A DNA stretch of 64,000 nucleotides, taken from positions 2,126,658-2,190,657 of the forward strand of contig OZ024787.1 of NCBI GenBank assembly GCA_964017065.1, given 5' to 3'. Source of the stretch: Haliclona indistincta (lineage: Eukaryota; Porifera; Demospongiae; Haplosclerida; Chalinidae). Below the pieces are notes generated by a model, which did not search any database, was not told the DNA's origin, and worked only from the letters and a program-made list of their open reading frames with translations. Below are positions 20,913 through 33,570 of the stretch, piece by piece (position 1 is the stretch's first letter; every line of letters starts with the position of its first letter). Both the position numbers and the translations under genes were made by a program.

Positions 20913-23900
20913 CTACTGTACATGTGGGTGGGTCTCTATTCCCAGATGTCTTTCAACAGTTTCTACCATTCTGTTTTGACCAATTCTTTTAAGTGCAGTG
21001 ATGAGCGTGCCCCATGTGTATGGCAATATATTGTCTTGTTCCCATTGGTTGAAGACTTTTGCATAGCGCTCTTTGATACTTTTTATTTCATAAAATGTGT
21101 CCAGTATTGATGTCTTAATTTCCAGTTGTATCCCTACTTCATACCAGGTATTTGGTATTTCATTAACAACAACATACATTAGTTGACGGAGTTTTGGGCT
21201 GATGGTCAATAATCTTTTAGCTAGTTTTGCTGCATAAGTTAGATATAATATTGCTAGTATGAATACTGACATGTATGATGTACACGATAAAGCTATTTTT
21301 ACCTTTGGCTATTGAAGTAGTCATTGGCAGATGAAGTGTAAGAAATACGTTATTTTCAGACCCATAAAGAAAAATATCTACATCTAGAATTTGTGGTCTT
21401 CCGCTCCTTTGCCATGTTAACCGTAGAATTCGAGGATTGAGATCTTGTGGTCCTGTACATCTTAAAGCCTGCTCCTTGGACAGCTGTGCAGTTATAGTAA
21501 AGCATTAAATTTTCAATCGAAAGTTTTCATCATCATTCTCACCTCCATTAAGTTCTCATGTTTTATTTTCCATCCACCTCTTCTCCTTGGTTCACTCTTT
21601 CTTAGAGTGAACGCTATCTTGCTGTCCATAAATTTAAATCTATCTGAAGATCCTGCGAGACACCCATCTGCTATGTTTCCATATCGCTCATGTACAAACC
21701 GCTACAACAATATGTACATTTACATGTCATCTAGTTAAAGAATCCATTTACTCACCTTACATGATTTCCAATTCGGCACAACTACAACATGTACAACACA
21801 ATCGTATCTGCTAGTTAAAGATGGTTCACTGAAATAATAAAGACTGGCATTGAAAACTGGTTTTTTTCCAAATACTTTCTCGCCAACAATAGCAAAGAGC
21901 CAGTTAGAGAACTCAATCTCTCTTCTGTAGCTAGAGGTACTGCTAAACTGACCATTAAGCTTCTTAAATACATATGGAGATTGGGCGGTATTCAGTTTAT
22001 GTGCTGTAAACTTCAGACCATAGGTATCCTCCTCCTCAATTTTAGCACAATGCTGTATTTCCACTCCCACTGGTCCAGTTAACTTTCCTTTGCTGGTGAC
22101 CCAATAGAACTGACTCACTAATTCTGTTTCTTCAGGTAGTATAAATTTTGTTGAACGTACAATTCTGGCTCTAAAGTCTGCAGTAGATCCCTCTGGCACA
22201 TGTAGCTTTAGACCATATCCTTCCCAAGAGTGTACTACTGCAGATTTGTCTCCACTGAAAAAGAATTTAGTCTCTGCAATCACTTCCACATCAGGTAGAG
22301 TGTCTGTGGAGTGTACAGCACAGCTGATATACCATGGTATCTATGTTCCACGCTATTTGGAAACTTGCAAAATTTCGAAACTGCGTTGCGCAAATTGATG
22401 GTTGCTAAATTGAGTACCAATTTCGAAACTACTTGAGCAGTTTTGAAAATGCACAACGAGATCTACTGCGCAAATTAGAAACTGTCGTCTACAGCATTGC
22501 AACACAATGGTTGCAAGCAGCGAACACACCTTTACACCTACTAAGCATGTGAAAAATTAGCACATGGCTGTGCGAACTGGGTCATCGAGATGCCAGCATC
22601 AACACAAAAAGTACCGTGATCAATTCTATTCAGTGAAAATTTTGTTGAGAAAAGTTCTCTAATGACGCGTGTGAGGCTACTAGTACTACACAATCTGGTG
22701 AGACATACGTGCTCCTTTGTGACTCATAATAATTATTTGTAAAATGATGTTGTAATAGCGATGTGGTCTGCTTGAAAAACAGGAATACATCTGCAGGAGT
22801 TTAGGAGTTCAGTGGGCTATGATGGGTTTCGACTGGGTCATGATGTATTATTTCCTGAAGTACATAAAATTAATTATCTCACAAGTCTATTCTTTCATTT
22901 CTAATAATTTTATTTGCAGGCTGTTTTAACTGCTTTGTTGTATAACTCAAGTTCACCAATGATCAGTAGTAGTTGCACGCGCGTATGCATAGAGTAGGGA
23001 TTCCCAAGTATGCAGAGGCAAAGTTGCTGTAGACCAAATTAAGCAGGCTACTGTGTACTGCCGTGTACCTTGCACCGTGTACTGTGCATTTGCAGTTTCT
23101 AAATTGCGCAACACATGCGCAATTTCGAAACTAGCCACACAATTTGGCAACCATCAATAATTTGCGCAACACAGTTTCGAAATTGCGCAAGTTTCCAAAA
23201 AGCGCGGAACATCTGTACCAACCTTGATAAAATTTTTCCTCGTCTGACAGACTTGCTGTGATGACACTCGTCTCTTCATGTAATTCTGCAGTCATCTGTT
23301 TATTTTCCTTCACTTCAGCTGCTAATTCCTTTTCGAGCAGTGTGATATGATCCTGCAATGTGGCTGCTTTTTGTGCCATTTGCTTTAATTTCAAATCTGC
23401 AGTATAGTGTAACATTTATTTGATACATCATCAATAATTGGTAAATACTTACCATTAATTTGACATTCGCTTTCCAATACTAAGTTTCGTTCATCTCTAG
23501 CAAAGCCCATTTTCTTGACAGATTCAATTGCTTGTTCAAGCTCTTGTTTCTCTTCTATACTAGCTACCAGCATTGCTTTGGACTCATGTATTACTAGATA
23601 TCATTGATCATAATTCAGTAAATGAATGCATTTGCAGCTCACCATCAGAGAGAGTGTCTACCTGAACATCTTGATGAACCGCCAGCTTTGATAGGGCAAC
23701 TACAAATAGCAGTTCAATATATGTATGATTAGAAAATGATCACATTTAACATGTAGCATAGACAGTATACAAGTAGTAAACCTTTTTCTTGTTGCTTCTC
23801 CAGCAGTTCTTGTTGTTGTTTATACTCATCTGTTACAGTAGCAAGCTTCTTCCGCATGTTCAACATGTCATACTCTAGTGTTGAAGATTTTTGATCTTTC

Positions 23901-24971
23901 TCCTGACAATCACGCTCAGCTGCATTTAACTTTTCCTTTAGCTCCTGCTCTCTCTTTTGGCTTGATTGTAAACTATCTTCATAAGCATGTACAACTACAT
24001 ATACACCATAATTTATACACTGTATTTATAATCAAGCTGAATCCTACCATCATCAGGAGAAAGTTGAAGAGAAAATGGCTTCCCAGGTTCATGATCTGCC
24101 TCTTCTATTGATGTCAACAAACCATGAACACTTCTCATCTTTTCCTAATTGTTTATTTTGAAATAGAATTATGGTTCTAGTTGATAAATAAACCAAAATA
24201 ATGGTTTAGAATGCTATGTATTATATTTACATAGTCTTCTGTTAATACTTTCTCTGTGTATGCCTCTGCAGTCTAAACATGCATGAATTGAAGTGGTTTG
24301 TGGTCAGTATGGCTATGTAATGATGTCAGCTGATGTCTCTGTTCCAACAATATGTGTCTGGACTATCATGTGTATCATTGTTCTTGTGGTGTCAGAACAC
24401 ATTACTATGTTACTATAAATCTCGCTATTTTTGTGCTGTGTTGTTGTTGCTGAAATAATCATTTTGGTTCTGACACCGAACTCAGCTACTCATTACAGCT
24501 ATAATTACATCAGTTAACTTCATGTGTCATAATCATGCTGTGGTTACATGTGTACCTTCAGTTCAGCTAATTTTTCTTTCATTTCCTCTTCCCCAGTGGG
24601 CCGTTGTTTGGATGAGATTGTATCCACAAGACTTTCCATATCTTTCTCAAAGTCTGTCAACTTCAGTTCTAACACTTTCCTTTCTGCTGCTCTATTTGAT
24701 GATTCCTCTCTCAGTTTCTCAAGCTCATCAGTCAATGCTTTTTCTTCTGCTTCTTTATCGGACAAGCCTTTTCTCAGTTTCTCAAGCTCAGCAGACAGCT
24801 GTGCTTCAGCCAGTTCTCCCTCCTGTATAGGCCCTGCATTTGATGCACTATAGCAATCAACCAGTGTAGTATGCTAAATACCTTTCTTTGGGACTGACTG
24901 TTGTTCTCCTGGTTTAAGTGATTCAGTACCTTTTGTTGGTTCATCTGTAGCAGCTAGTGATGGTTTGGACT
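20913..24971 (-). CDS. Coiled-coil + ZU5-like + Death domain protein (5' end incomplete)
   Basis: Twelve exons: 24882-24971, 24556-24833, 24231-24272, 24048-24144, 23782-23976, 23643-23699, 23453-23593, 23223-23396, 21756-22303, 21543-21701, 21303-21483, 20913-21229. Phases agree throughout, giving about 759 residues after an unseen first exon (first visible exon starts in phase 1). The N-terminal 370 residues are charged heptad-like coiled coil (LEKLREESSNRAAERK, DEYKQQQELLEKQQEK). A ZU5-like fold follows (WEGYGLKLHVPEGS, FYWVTSKGKLTGPVGVEIQHC) and the C-terminus is a Death domain (WYEVGIQLEIK, PYTWGTLITALKRIG). UNC5 and PIDD also pair ZU5 with Death; here there is no membrane helix, so a cytosolic adaptor is inferred. 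Partner and pathway are unknown. Confidence 0.75.
22345..23210. mobile_element. Inverted-repeat element in the intron before the ZU5 exon
   Basis: Left end GTTCCACGCTATTTGGAAAC and right end GTTTCCAAAAAGCGCGGAAC are inverted copies. Both arms are rich in GCGCAATTTCGAAAC motifs and continue for over 100 bp. It fills nearly all of a 919-bp intron. No coding capacity. Confidence 0.7.
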
Positions 24972-25027
24972 CTATACATAATAACAATAACAATTACAAG
25001 CAAAGTAAAAAAGTTTTAATTAGAAGT

Positions 25028-25400
25028 GTAGGGATGACGCTTGCAAAAGTAAGGGAACAAGGCTTGAAAAAGGAAAGGAACAGGAAAAATGATGCTTGCA
25101 AAAGTAAAGGAACAAGATAGAATAATGCTTGCAAATTATTACTAAAGTAAAAGTCCCAAGTATCCCTACATCAGCAGCTTGCTATGACGACCGGCAACAA
25201 ATGTGGAATACTCTTCCCATACCTCTTACCACCATCAATTACTTTATAGGACTGCATCCTCCGAACACAGCTACCTCTAACTTTAAAACCGTCAATTACT
25301 TCATTGGACTACGTCCTCCAAAACACATATACCTCTAGTTTATTTCCAACCATCAATTAGTGTGTCCTCTTCAAGCCACTGATGTAGTCCGATTAGGACT
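25028..25400. repeat. Repetitive intergenic segment with short direct repeats
   Basis: Contains about three copies of TGCTTGCAAAAGTAA and paired copies of CAATTACTT-(T/C)A-T(A/T)GGACT. No protein-like frame. The first exon and promoter of the ZU5-Death gene may lie in or beyond it but cannot be identified. Confidence 0.5.
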
Positions 25401-25429
25401 ACTTGGGACTTTTACTTTTACAATACGCA

Positions 25430-26212
25430 CGTGACCAAGCAGTAGCTTGCGCACGTGACCGAGCACTAACTTGAGTATAGACTGTATAGCCGCGCCGTAT
25501 GGATCACGGAGAACATTATATGTGTCTGGAGTCTTCAAAGAACTGTAAGCCCATGTAGGATCACCATTGTGCGCTTGCCAGATAATTATAACCGCCTTAT
25601 AGGTCTACAAACAAGTGTGGGCGGGGCTCGAATGCAATTGCATGCGTAGGCGAGCTGATATGTACAGCATAACAATTATTTTTAGCTACAAGTTTAAAAG
25701 CCATCAACAACAGGAAAACTAAACCAATACGTGCATGATATTGAACTGCACTTCACTGAAAAAGAAAAAAAGGACACAAAAAAGAAAATTAAAAAGATTT
25801 CTATCGAAATCAAAAGGATGTAGGGTTGTGAAGTCTATCACTGGTCCACAATGTAAACTAACAAGGAACAAGCTAGGAATGGTAACACAATTGACTTGCT
25901 AACAGACCATAGATCCCTACATCAGTGGCTGTACACAAGCTGAATGCACGTCAGGTGTCAGCAGTCAACAAGTAGGTCAACCACACCAGCCAATGATGTA
26001 GGGATCTATGGTCTGTTAGCAAGTCAATTGTGTTACCATTCCATGCTTGTTCCTTGTTAGTTTACATTGTTGATCAGTGGTAGACTTCACAACCCTACAT
26101 CCTTTTGATTTCGATAGAAATCTTTTTAATTTTCTTGTACATTGTATGTAGCCGCCATCTTGTTTTCTCGTTCAACCCTACATAGGGAGGCACTACCGTG
26201 CCTCCCTATAAT
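25430..26212. mobile_element. Dispersed repeat R, copy 1 (rearranged)
   Basis: Central foldback of about 155-bp arms starting AAGAAAATTAAAAAGATTTC, flanked on the left by sequence that in copies R2 and R3 lies to the right in inverse orientation, and on the right by the common end GGGAGGCACTACCGTGCCTCCC. It abuts the truncated end of gene D and probably replaced that gene's last exon. Confidence 0.75.
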
Positions 26213-26228
26213 ATCAACATTCAATAAG

Positions 26229-29200
26229 TTAAGGTACACTGTAGTAAGATTTTTTTGAAGTTTCAATCATACTTGGTTTTCTGCAAGGATCATGCTGAAG
26301 AAAGTATTCGTTTAATATACTGTAGCCACCTCCCACATTTAGCACAACTGACTTATTTGGAATATCAACATAGATTCTGTTAGAATCTTTAAACTGCAAA
26401 TATGAAAATAATTACTATCAAATTTTTGTTATAACAATAGCAAATTTTGCTTACCATATACATGTACATGCTCTGACCATTTTTGTACTCACAGTAGTGT
26501 TGTGCTGTGAATTGTTCAGAACAGCTGCACTTTTCAAGTTGTGCCTCTATCTGCAGTCACAAAATTTGAAGAACTGTCTGAGTTGTTACATGCTTCTTTA
26601 CCTGTGAATGTATTCTTTGTTGTTTGTCATCAAGTCTTTTGCAATGACAGGTTACTTGCTTTAGTCGCTCACGCTCAATTTCCATCAGTGTTTGAAGGTG
26701 CGTCTCTAAGGCTTTGTCATAGCTGTCACAAGTGGTCTGGTACCAAGACCATTTCTGGAGGAAATATTTGTATCACAGGATTCACAAACAGTGCAGTTTA
26801 CCTTTTCCAGTCTAGTAAATTGTGATAGCTGAAAATCTATATAATGCTTCTCCTGAAACTCTATTAACTCTTTCTCCATTGCACCGATCTCTTGCATATC
26901 TTTCTCTTTCCCTTTCTCCTCTTCTCTCTGTTTCCTGAACGTCTCCAGCAGCTGTTGCGTTTCCTCTATCGTATCATGTAAGTCATCTTGTTTGGTAGGG
27001 ATCCACCTTAGTAGTGTATCGTAGGCAGCTGAATACTCTTTAGGATCTATTGGTGGTAGTGGAGCCTGCAAATGTTAAGGAAAATGCTGTAATACTGTAT
27101 ATTAAGTACTCCTTTTAAACACCCCTAAAATAAGGACACCATGCATATTAGCATGTAAATTTTTGTGTCCCAAGGATGTCCGGATTAGAGAGGTTCCTCT
27201 GTAAATACAGTAAGACTCACAAGCAAACGCTCTATGTGCGCTATCAATCACGAGTGCGAGTATTGTATTGTGTATGCGCTGGTAAACTATGAGTCGTTCG
27301 AGAGCTGCTTGCTTCAGGTTCACGTGCAAGTGTAAATTTGCTTGTGAGCGGTATATTGTACCTACCATGTTAGAGAAGACTTTCTTGAGCTGTGATACAT
27401 ACATCACTATTAGCTCTTCAGGCGGATGAGACACATACACATCTGTGTACGTGCAGAATAAGAGAAACGTACTTGAACAAATTACTCATATTTTATACCT
27501 TTTGGTTCAAATAGTCGCATGGTATTACACTTGTCTTCAGCAGCAGAGAAAGCTCTTTCAAGACAGTTCAGTGGTTGACTGAAGTCACAGCTGGAATAGT
27601 CCAGTAGATCCGGTCTGCATATAATGAGTATAACCAAAGTTTTTATTATATCATGTATTCAACCAAAACAACTGCTCAAAAAATAATTATGATTTCTTGC
27701 CTGAGTTCACTGATGATGGCACAAAAGGCTCTCCCATCAGTCCAAGAGTGAGTAAAGTTTCTCACATCAACTCCATTGTAACCTCGAGTGACATTTTGTG
27801 CCCACTCTAAGAGAGCTGGCTTTGGTTGAACCACCTCAAAATTAAGTATGAGCATCCACACCAGAGCTAGAGTGATTTTAGGGTTCCCTTTCACCAAGTC
27901 GTCAGCTACAATGCCGTCCATTTTAATCTATGAACAAGAATGAATATCTATCAACACACTGCGTCCATGCATGATGGTAGCATACATTTCTGTCTTCGAG
28001 CAGATGGTCTAGTACTTTACGCATGTTCAGTGTCTTGTGAATGATGTTGCTGCCCTTTTCACATGGCTGCATGGAGCAAACATTTTGATAACAACAGCAC
28101 TTACTGTACGTACATGTACTCAGTTAGCATGGATGCTACATACCAGTTTCACTCCAGTGAATAATCTTAAGAGTCTTAATAGTTTAGTTCCGTCCCTCAA
28201 ATCTACGTACAAATCTTCAACTCTATCGGAATCGTCATCCTGTAGAGACAGATATAAACACGTGATCTGCAGCTTAGTAATGATTACAGTGTACAAGATA
28301 GTTATTACTTTATAGTCAGTTGGTGGACAAGGAGTTGGTATACATACTTCTTTAAAGCTCTAGAAATTTCTACGCAAAGGTGTTTCATGCATCAGCCAAT
28401 CAGCTATTCCACATGTGCATGTATGCATCATATCAGCTGAGCTCTGAGCAGCTGGAGCGATTGTTCGTGCGAAAACGACCGCGAATTGCGTTTCCTTACC
28501 TCAGCTAAGCATTTGTTGATCCATTTAGTAAACACTGATTTCTGCAGCGTGTGGTGTGGTTGAGGAGATTTGGATCGTTGGTGTGGTTTGGGAGATCTTG
28601 TTCGTTGCTGTGGTTGGGGAGATCTTGTTTGAGATCTTGTTTGTTGCTGTGGTTGAGGAGATTTGGATTGTTGTGGTTGAGGTTGCAGGTGTCTTGTTTG
28701 TTGTGGAGACCTTGACTGATGTAAAGATTGTGGAGATGAAAATGTTTCAGATCTTAATTGTGATTGACTCGAAGAACTATTGTCGACTTCGACTTGATCA
28801 GGCAGTGATGGACCAATGGTCTGACGCAAACCTAAATGAGTTTTTGAGCATAGTACGATTTTAATGAAGTTTTTATAATACCTGTTTTCCTGCAAGGATC
28901 ATGCTGAATAAAGTATTCATTTAGAGTACTGTAGCCTCCTCCCACTTTTAGCACAACTGATTTATTCGGAATATCAACATTAATTCTGTCGGAATCTTTA
29001 AACTGCAAGTATGAAATTATTTTCAAATTTTTGTTGTAACAATAGCAAATTTTGCTTACTGTGTACATGTACATGCTCTGACCATCTTTGTACTCACAGA
29101 AGTGTTTTGCTGTGAATTGCTCAGAACAGCTGCATTTTTCAAGCTGTGCCTCTATCTGCAGTCACAAAATTTGAAGAACTTTCTAAGCTGTTACATGCTT

Positions 29201-31542
29201 CTTAACCTGTGAGTGTATTTTTTGTTGTTTGTCATCAAGTCTTTTGCAACGACAGGTTACTTTCTTTAGTCTCTCACGCTCGATTTCCATCAGTTTTTGA
29301 AGGTGCGTCTCTAAGTCTTTCTCATAGCTGTGATGAGTGGTCTGATACTGAGACCATTTCTGGAGAAAATATTGCAGATTTGCATCATGCGATTCACAGA
29401 CAGTGCACTTTACCTTTTCCAGTGCGTTAAATTGTGGTAGCTGAAAATCTATTTTATGTCTCTGTTGAAATTCAGTTAACTTTTTCTCCATTGCACCAAT
29501 ATCTTGTATATCCTTCTCTTTCTGTTTTTCCTCTTCTCTATGTTTCCTGAAAGTCTCCAGCAGCTGTTGTGTTTCCTCTATCATATCAGGAAAGTCACGA
29601 CTTGCTAGCTGCTCTTGCTTGGTAGAGATCCACTTTTGTAATTCATTGTAGGCAGCTGAATACTTTTCAGGATCTATTGGTGGTACAGGAGCCTGCACAT
29701 GCTAAGGAAAATGCTGTAAGTATTATATATAGACCCGCCTACCGTGCTCTATCATAGATAGCGACCCGCGGCCGAAACCGAGGCCAAGGGTCGCTATCTA
29801 CGATAGAGCACGGTAGGCGGGTCTATATTCGATTTATCGTATGCTTGCTGTACATTAGCGGCCATTTAAGGTCTGATAACCTGTTATCAGACCTGTGGTT
29901 TGACCACAGGTCAGGCTATCATACTTATAGACCTGGCGGCGCCTTTGAATGACGTCATAAGTATACGATAATACTGTATATTGAGTACTCTTTGTAGACA
30001 CCCCTAAAGTAAGGACACCATGCACTAGCAAGTACTCCTCATTCGATCACAATACATTTTATCTTTAAAAACCTCTGAACTCTGAACAGTTTTGTGTGTC
30101 CCAGGGTTTCTGGATTAGAGAGGTTCCTATGTATTTTTATTGCGACAAAGTACAGTAGCTCACACAAGTAAACTCTCTGTGTGCGCTATCAATCACGAGT
30201 GCGAGTATTGTATTGTGTATGTGCTGGTAAACCATGAGTCGTTCGAGAGCTGTTTGCTTCAGGTTCACGTGCAAGTGTAAATTTGCTCATGAGCGGTATT
30301 GTACGTAGCAGTGTACCTACCATTTTAGAGAAGACTTTCTTGAGTTGTGATACATACATCATTATTAGCTTTTCTGGTGGATGAGACACATACACATCTT
30401 TGTATATGCATGCAGAACAAGGAAACGTACTTGAACAATTATGCATAATTATTTTGTACCTGTTGGTTCAAATAGTCGCATGGTGTTACACTTATCTTCA
30501 GCAACAGAGAAAGCTCTTTCAAGACAGTCCAGCGGTTGACTGAAGTCACAGCTGGAATAGTCCAATAGATCCGGTCTGCATAAAATAAAGTTTTTATCAT
30601 AAAAATATATTATTAATGTATTCAACCAAAACAACTGCTCAAAAAAATAATTATAGTTACTTGCCTGTGTTTACTGATGATGGCACAAAAGGCTCTCCCA
30701 TCTTTCCAAGAGTGCGTAAAGTTTGTCACATCAAATCCATCGTAATCTCGACTGACATTTTGTGCCCACTCTAAGAGAGCTGGCGCTGGTTGAACCAACT
30801 CAAAATTGAGTATGAGCTTCCACACTAGACCTAGAGTAGCTATAGGCTTTCCTTTCACCAAAGCATCAGCTGAATTTCCGTCCATTCTAATCTATGCACA
30901 AGAATAAGAATATCTATCAACACACTGCGTCCATGCATAATGTTAGCATACATTTCTGTCTTCGAGCAGATGGTCTAGTACTGTACGCATGTTCTGTTTC
31001 TTGTGAATGATGGTACTGCCCTTTTCACATGGCTGGAGAAACAACAACAGCACTTACTGTACATGTACCGTCATTAGCATGGAAGCTACATACCAGTTTC
31101 ACTCCAGTGAATAATCTTAAGAGTCTTAATAGTTTAGTTCCATCTCTCAAATCTACGTACAAATCTTCAACTCTATCGGTATTGTCATCCTGTAGAGACA
31201 AATGTAAACACGTGATCTGCAGCTTGGTAAGTACAAGATAGTTGTTAAGTTATAGTCTTGGTGGACACGGAGTTGGTATACAGACTTTTATGCCCTAGCA
31301 ATTCTACACAAAGGTGTTTCATTCATGCACCAGCCAATCAGCCATTCTACATGTAATGTATGCATCAGCTGAGCTCTGAGCAGCTGGAGCGATCCTTCGC
31401 GCGAGAACGACCGCGAATTGCGTCTCCCTACCTCAGCTAAGCATTTGTTGATCCATTTAGTAAACGCTGATTTCTGCAGTTGATTGTAATCCTCTTCAGT
31501 ACTGCGGTAACGATGCCAACATTTAGGGTCTTCGTCTGCCAT
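26229..31542 (-). CDS. Two short-type mini-spectraplakins fused in frame (E then D)
   Basis: E exons: 31432-31542, 31094-31189, 30952-31032, 30665-30891, 30460-30575, 30321-30397, 29414-29692, 29207-29359, 29060-29155, 28882-29002. The next exon, 28500-28831, begins as E's SPQP tail and passes without a stop into [16 protein letters not shown], the end of a CH1 first exon, with its normal GT donor. D exons follow: 28144-28239, 27986-28066, 27701-27927, 27499-27614, 27366-27442, 26802-27065, 26602-26754, 26455-26550, 26229-26393. Every phase matches, giving 987 aa: CH-CH-repeat-GAR-tail-CH-CH-repeat-GAR. D has no ATG exon or promoter block of its own. Its last exon runs to a stop at 26229 because its tail exon is replaced by repeat R. 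If transcription ended after E the product would lack a stop. It could be one gene or two decaying ones; RNA would decide. Confidence 0.7.
28500..28831 (-). other. Fusion exon joining E tail to D CH1
   Basis: 332 nt, phase 1 in and phase 0 out, exactly the phases of a tail acceptor and a first-exon donor. The seam is at CTGCAG near 28548: on one side SPQP-rich tail codons (KSPQPHHT), on the other the CH1 start (LQKSVFTKW). Confidence 0.8.
29729..29962. mobile_element. Nested palindromes in an intron of E
   Basis: A 39-bp near-perfect inverted pair (ATAGACCCGCCTACCGTGCT at the left, complement at 29788-29826) is followed by two more palindromes, around CTGATAACCTGTTATCAG and CCTGTGGTTTGACCACAGG. 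The paralogous introns of B, D and G lack it. Confidence 0.75.
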
Positions 31543-31570
31543 GGAATGCCAGTGTCTTCGACAATAACAT

Positions 31571-31613
31571 CAATTTGGGCGTAACCTTAGCGTACTATTT
31601 GCAGTTATGACAA
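31571..31613 (-). promoter_or_regulatory. Conserved upstream block of gene E
   Basis: Same AATTTGGGCGTAACCTTAGC and CAGTTATGACAACG block as before A, B and G, starting about 30 bp upstream of the E start codon. Confidence 0.5.
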
Positions 31614-31638
31614 CGATCTATGTATATTCATAGATAGT

Positions 31639-32775
31639 AAAGAAAATTAAAAAGATTTCTATCGAAATCAAAAGGATGTAGGGTTGTGAAATCTACCACT
31701 GGTCAACAATGTAAACTAACAAGGAACAAGCATGGAATGGTAACACGATTGACTTGCTAACAGACCATAGATCCCTACATCAGTGGCTGCTGTGGTTGGC
31801 TATAGCTAGTTCAGCTAGTTGCTGTTGACTGACACCTGTCGTGCATTCAGCTTGTGACAGCTTATGTACAGCCACTGATGTAGGGATCTATGGTCTGTTA
31901 GCAAGTCAATCGTGTTACCATTCCATGCTTGTTCCTTGTTAGTTTACATTGTTGACCAGTGGTAGATTTCACAACCCTACATCCTTTTGATTTCGATAGA
32001 AATCTTTTTAATTTTCTTGTTTGTGTCCTTTTTTCTTTATCAGTGAAGTGCAAGTTCAATATCATGCAATTACTGTGCCGTCTTTGTTTCCACCATTGGT
32101 TTGGTTTTCCTGTTGTTGATGGCTTTTCTTTATTATTAACAATTTTAAACTTGTAGCTAACTAGTTCTTATGCTTAAGATATCAGCTCGCCTACGCATGC
32201 ATGAATACAGTGCATACGAGCCCCGCCCACACTTGTTTACGGCGGTTATAATTATTTGGCAAGGCAGAATGGTGATTCTGCGCTTGCTAGCTTACCGTTC
32301 TTCGAAGACTCCAGACAAATATGTGTTCTCCGTGATCTATACGGCGTGGCGATACTCAAGCTAGTGCTTGGTCACGTGCGCTAACCACAGCTTGGTCACG
32401 TGCGTATTGCGCAATCACATTAATGGTGTCTAACACTTACATGCCAGGAGAATTTCACGACTGTTCGTGGGTGTTTTGGTCTCGGCACTGCTCACGTAAA
32501 GGTGCTAGGCGAGTGGAAGAAAGAAAGAAAGAAAACGAAGATGACGAACGTCGATTTTCACCGTTTCCAGGTTCGTCACTTTAGTAACAATCTCGAGCAA
32601 TCTCCTTGCTACTGTAAGATGGGGCAACGCCAGATAGCAGATTTAAGTGTCTTTGGACGTATAAAATTCATCACCAGGCGAAATATCAGCGTTTGAACGC
32701 TAATACATTGTATGTAGCCGCCATCTTGTTTTCTCGTTCAACCCTACATAGGGAGGCACTACCGTGCCTCCCTAA
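31639..32775. mobile_element. Dispersed repeat R, copy 2
   Basis: Begins with the foldback (AAGAAAATTAAAAAGATTTC) whose 155-bp arms enclose an 80-bp loop, continues through two TCACGTGCG motifs and a short GAAA tract (about 32518), and ends with the hairpin GGAGGCACTACCGTGCCTCC followed by CTAA. No transposase or Rep/helicase frame. The terminal hairpin plus CTAA recalls non-autonomous Helitrons, but the 5' end is not typical. Confidence 0.75.
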
Positions 32776-33108
32776 TAGTGTAGGACAGGGATTGGCAACT
32801 TCATTAACACCTCTGCTGGATTTGTATTGTAGGCATTGAGAATGGCCCTCTGCTGTCCGTGTTGTAATAATTAACACATTATAGTGGTAAATTACATTGT
32901 GAATATCATTAGCCAGCCACTAGAGAGGTCACTGTAATAGCACAGCTGTGCCAAAGAATACAGTTTCTGGAACTGATCGGAGCTGATACCAATCAGGAAC
33001 TGTTAAGGTGAGTTCAGCATTGGTGTTTTTAATATTAGCTCATATTGCTGAAGTAAGACTAGCCAGCCACTGCACTATTCCTGAAGTAGTAGCTAGCTAA
33101 GAAGTTGT

Positions 33109-33419
33109 TTTTCCTCTAGAGTATGTAGTATTGACTGTGCCTTTTATAGGAGGTTATTTAGAATTACAGTAGGATCTGTTGCATGAGACTAAACCATAAT
33201 TAGCTAGCAAATCATTCCAGAAAGGTCAACAGAACACGAAACAAATAGGCCGCCTGTATAGTGACATTGTTTTCCTCTAGAGTATGGAGTATTGACTGTG
33301 CAATCTGTAGGAGGTTATTTAGAATTATAGTAGGATCTGTTGCATGAGACTAAACCATAATTAGCTAGCAAATCATTCCAGAAAAGTCAAAAGAACATAA
33401 AACAAATAGCCGCCCATAA
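33109..33419. repeat. 161-bp direct duplication
   Basis: Two adjacent diverged copies, each starting TTTTCCTCTAGAGTATG and containing GGATCTGTTGCATGAGACTA. No coding potential. Confidence 0.85.
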
Positions 33420-33570
33420 TTATTAGTGATAATGTTTTACTATAATTATTTTCATCAAGTATTTCTTTGGAAACCTGTTTAGGCTAACAAATAGAGGGCT
33501 TGTGCATGAGATAAAATTAATGTAAAAGCCACTATTCTACTTTGAGAATGTCTGTTTCACCACACAGGAT

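Noticed and set aside
32502..32696. Frame with NVDFHRFQVRHFSNN, also at 37088
   Set aside because: Open in two copies of repeat R but no start context or known domain, and destroyed in copy 4 by the TTTC expansion.
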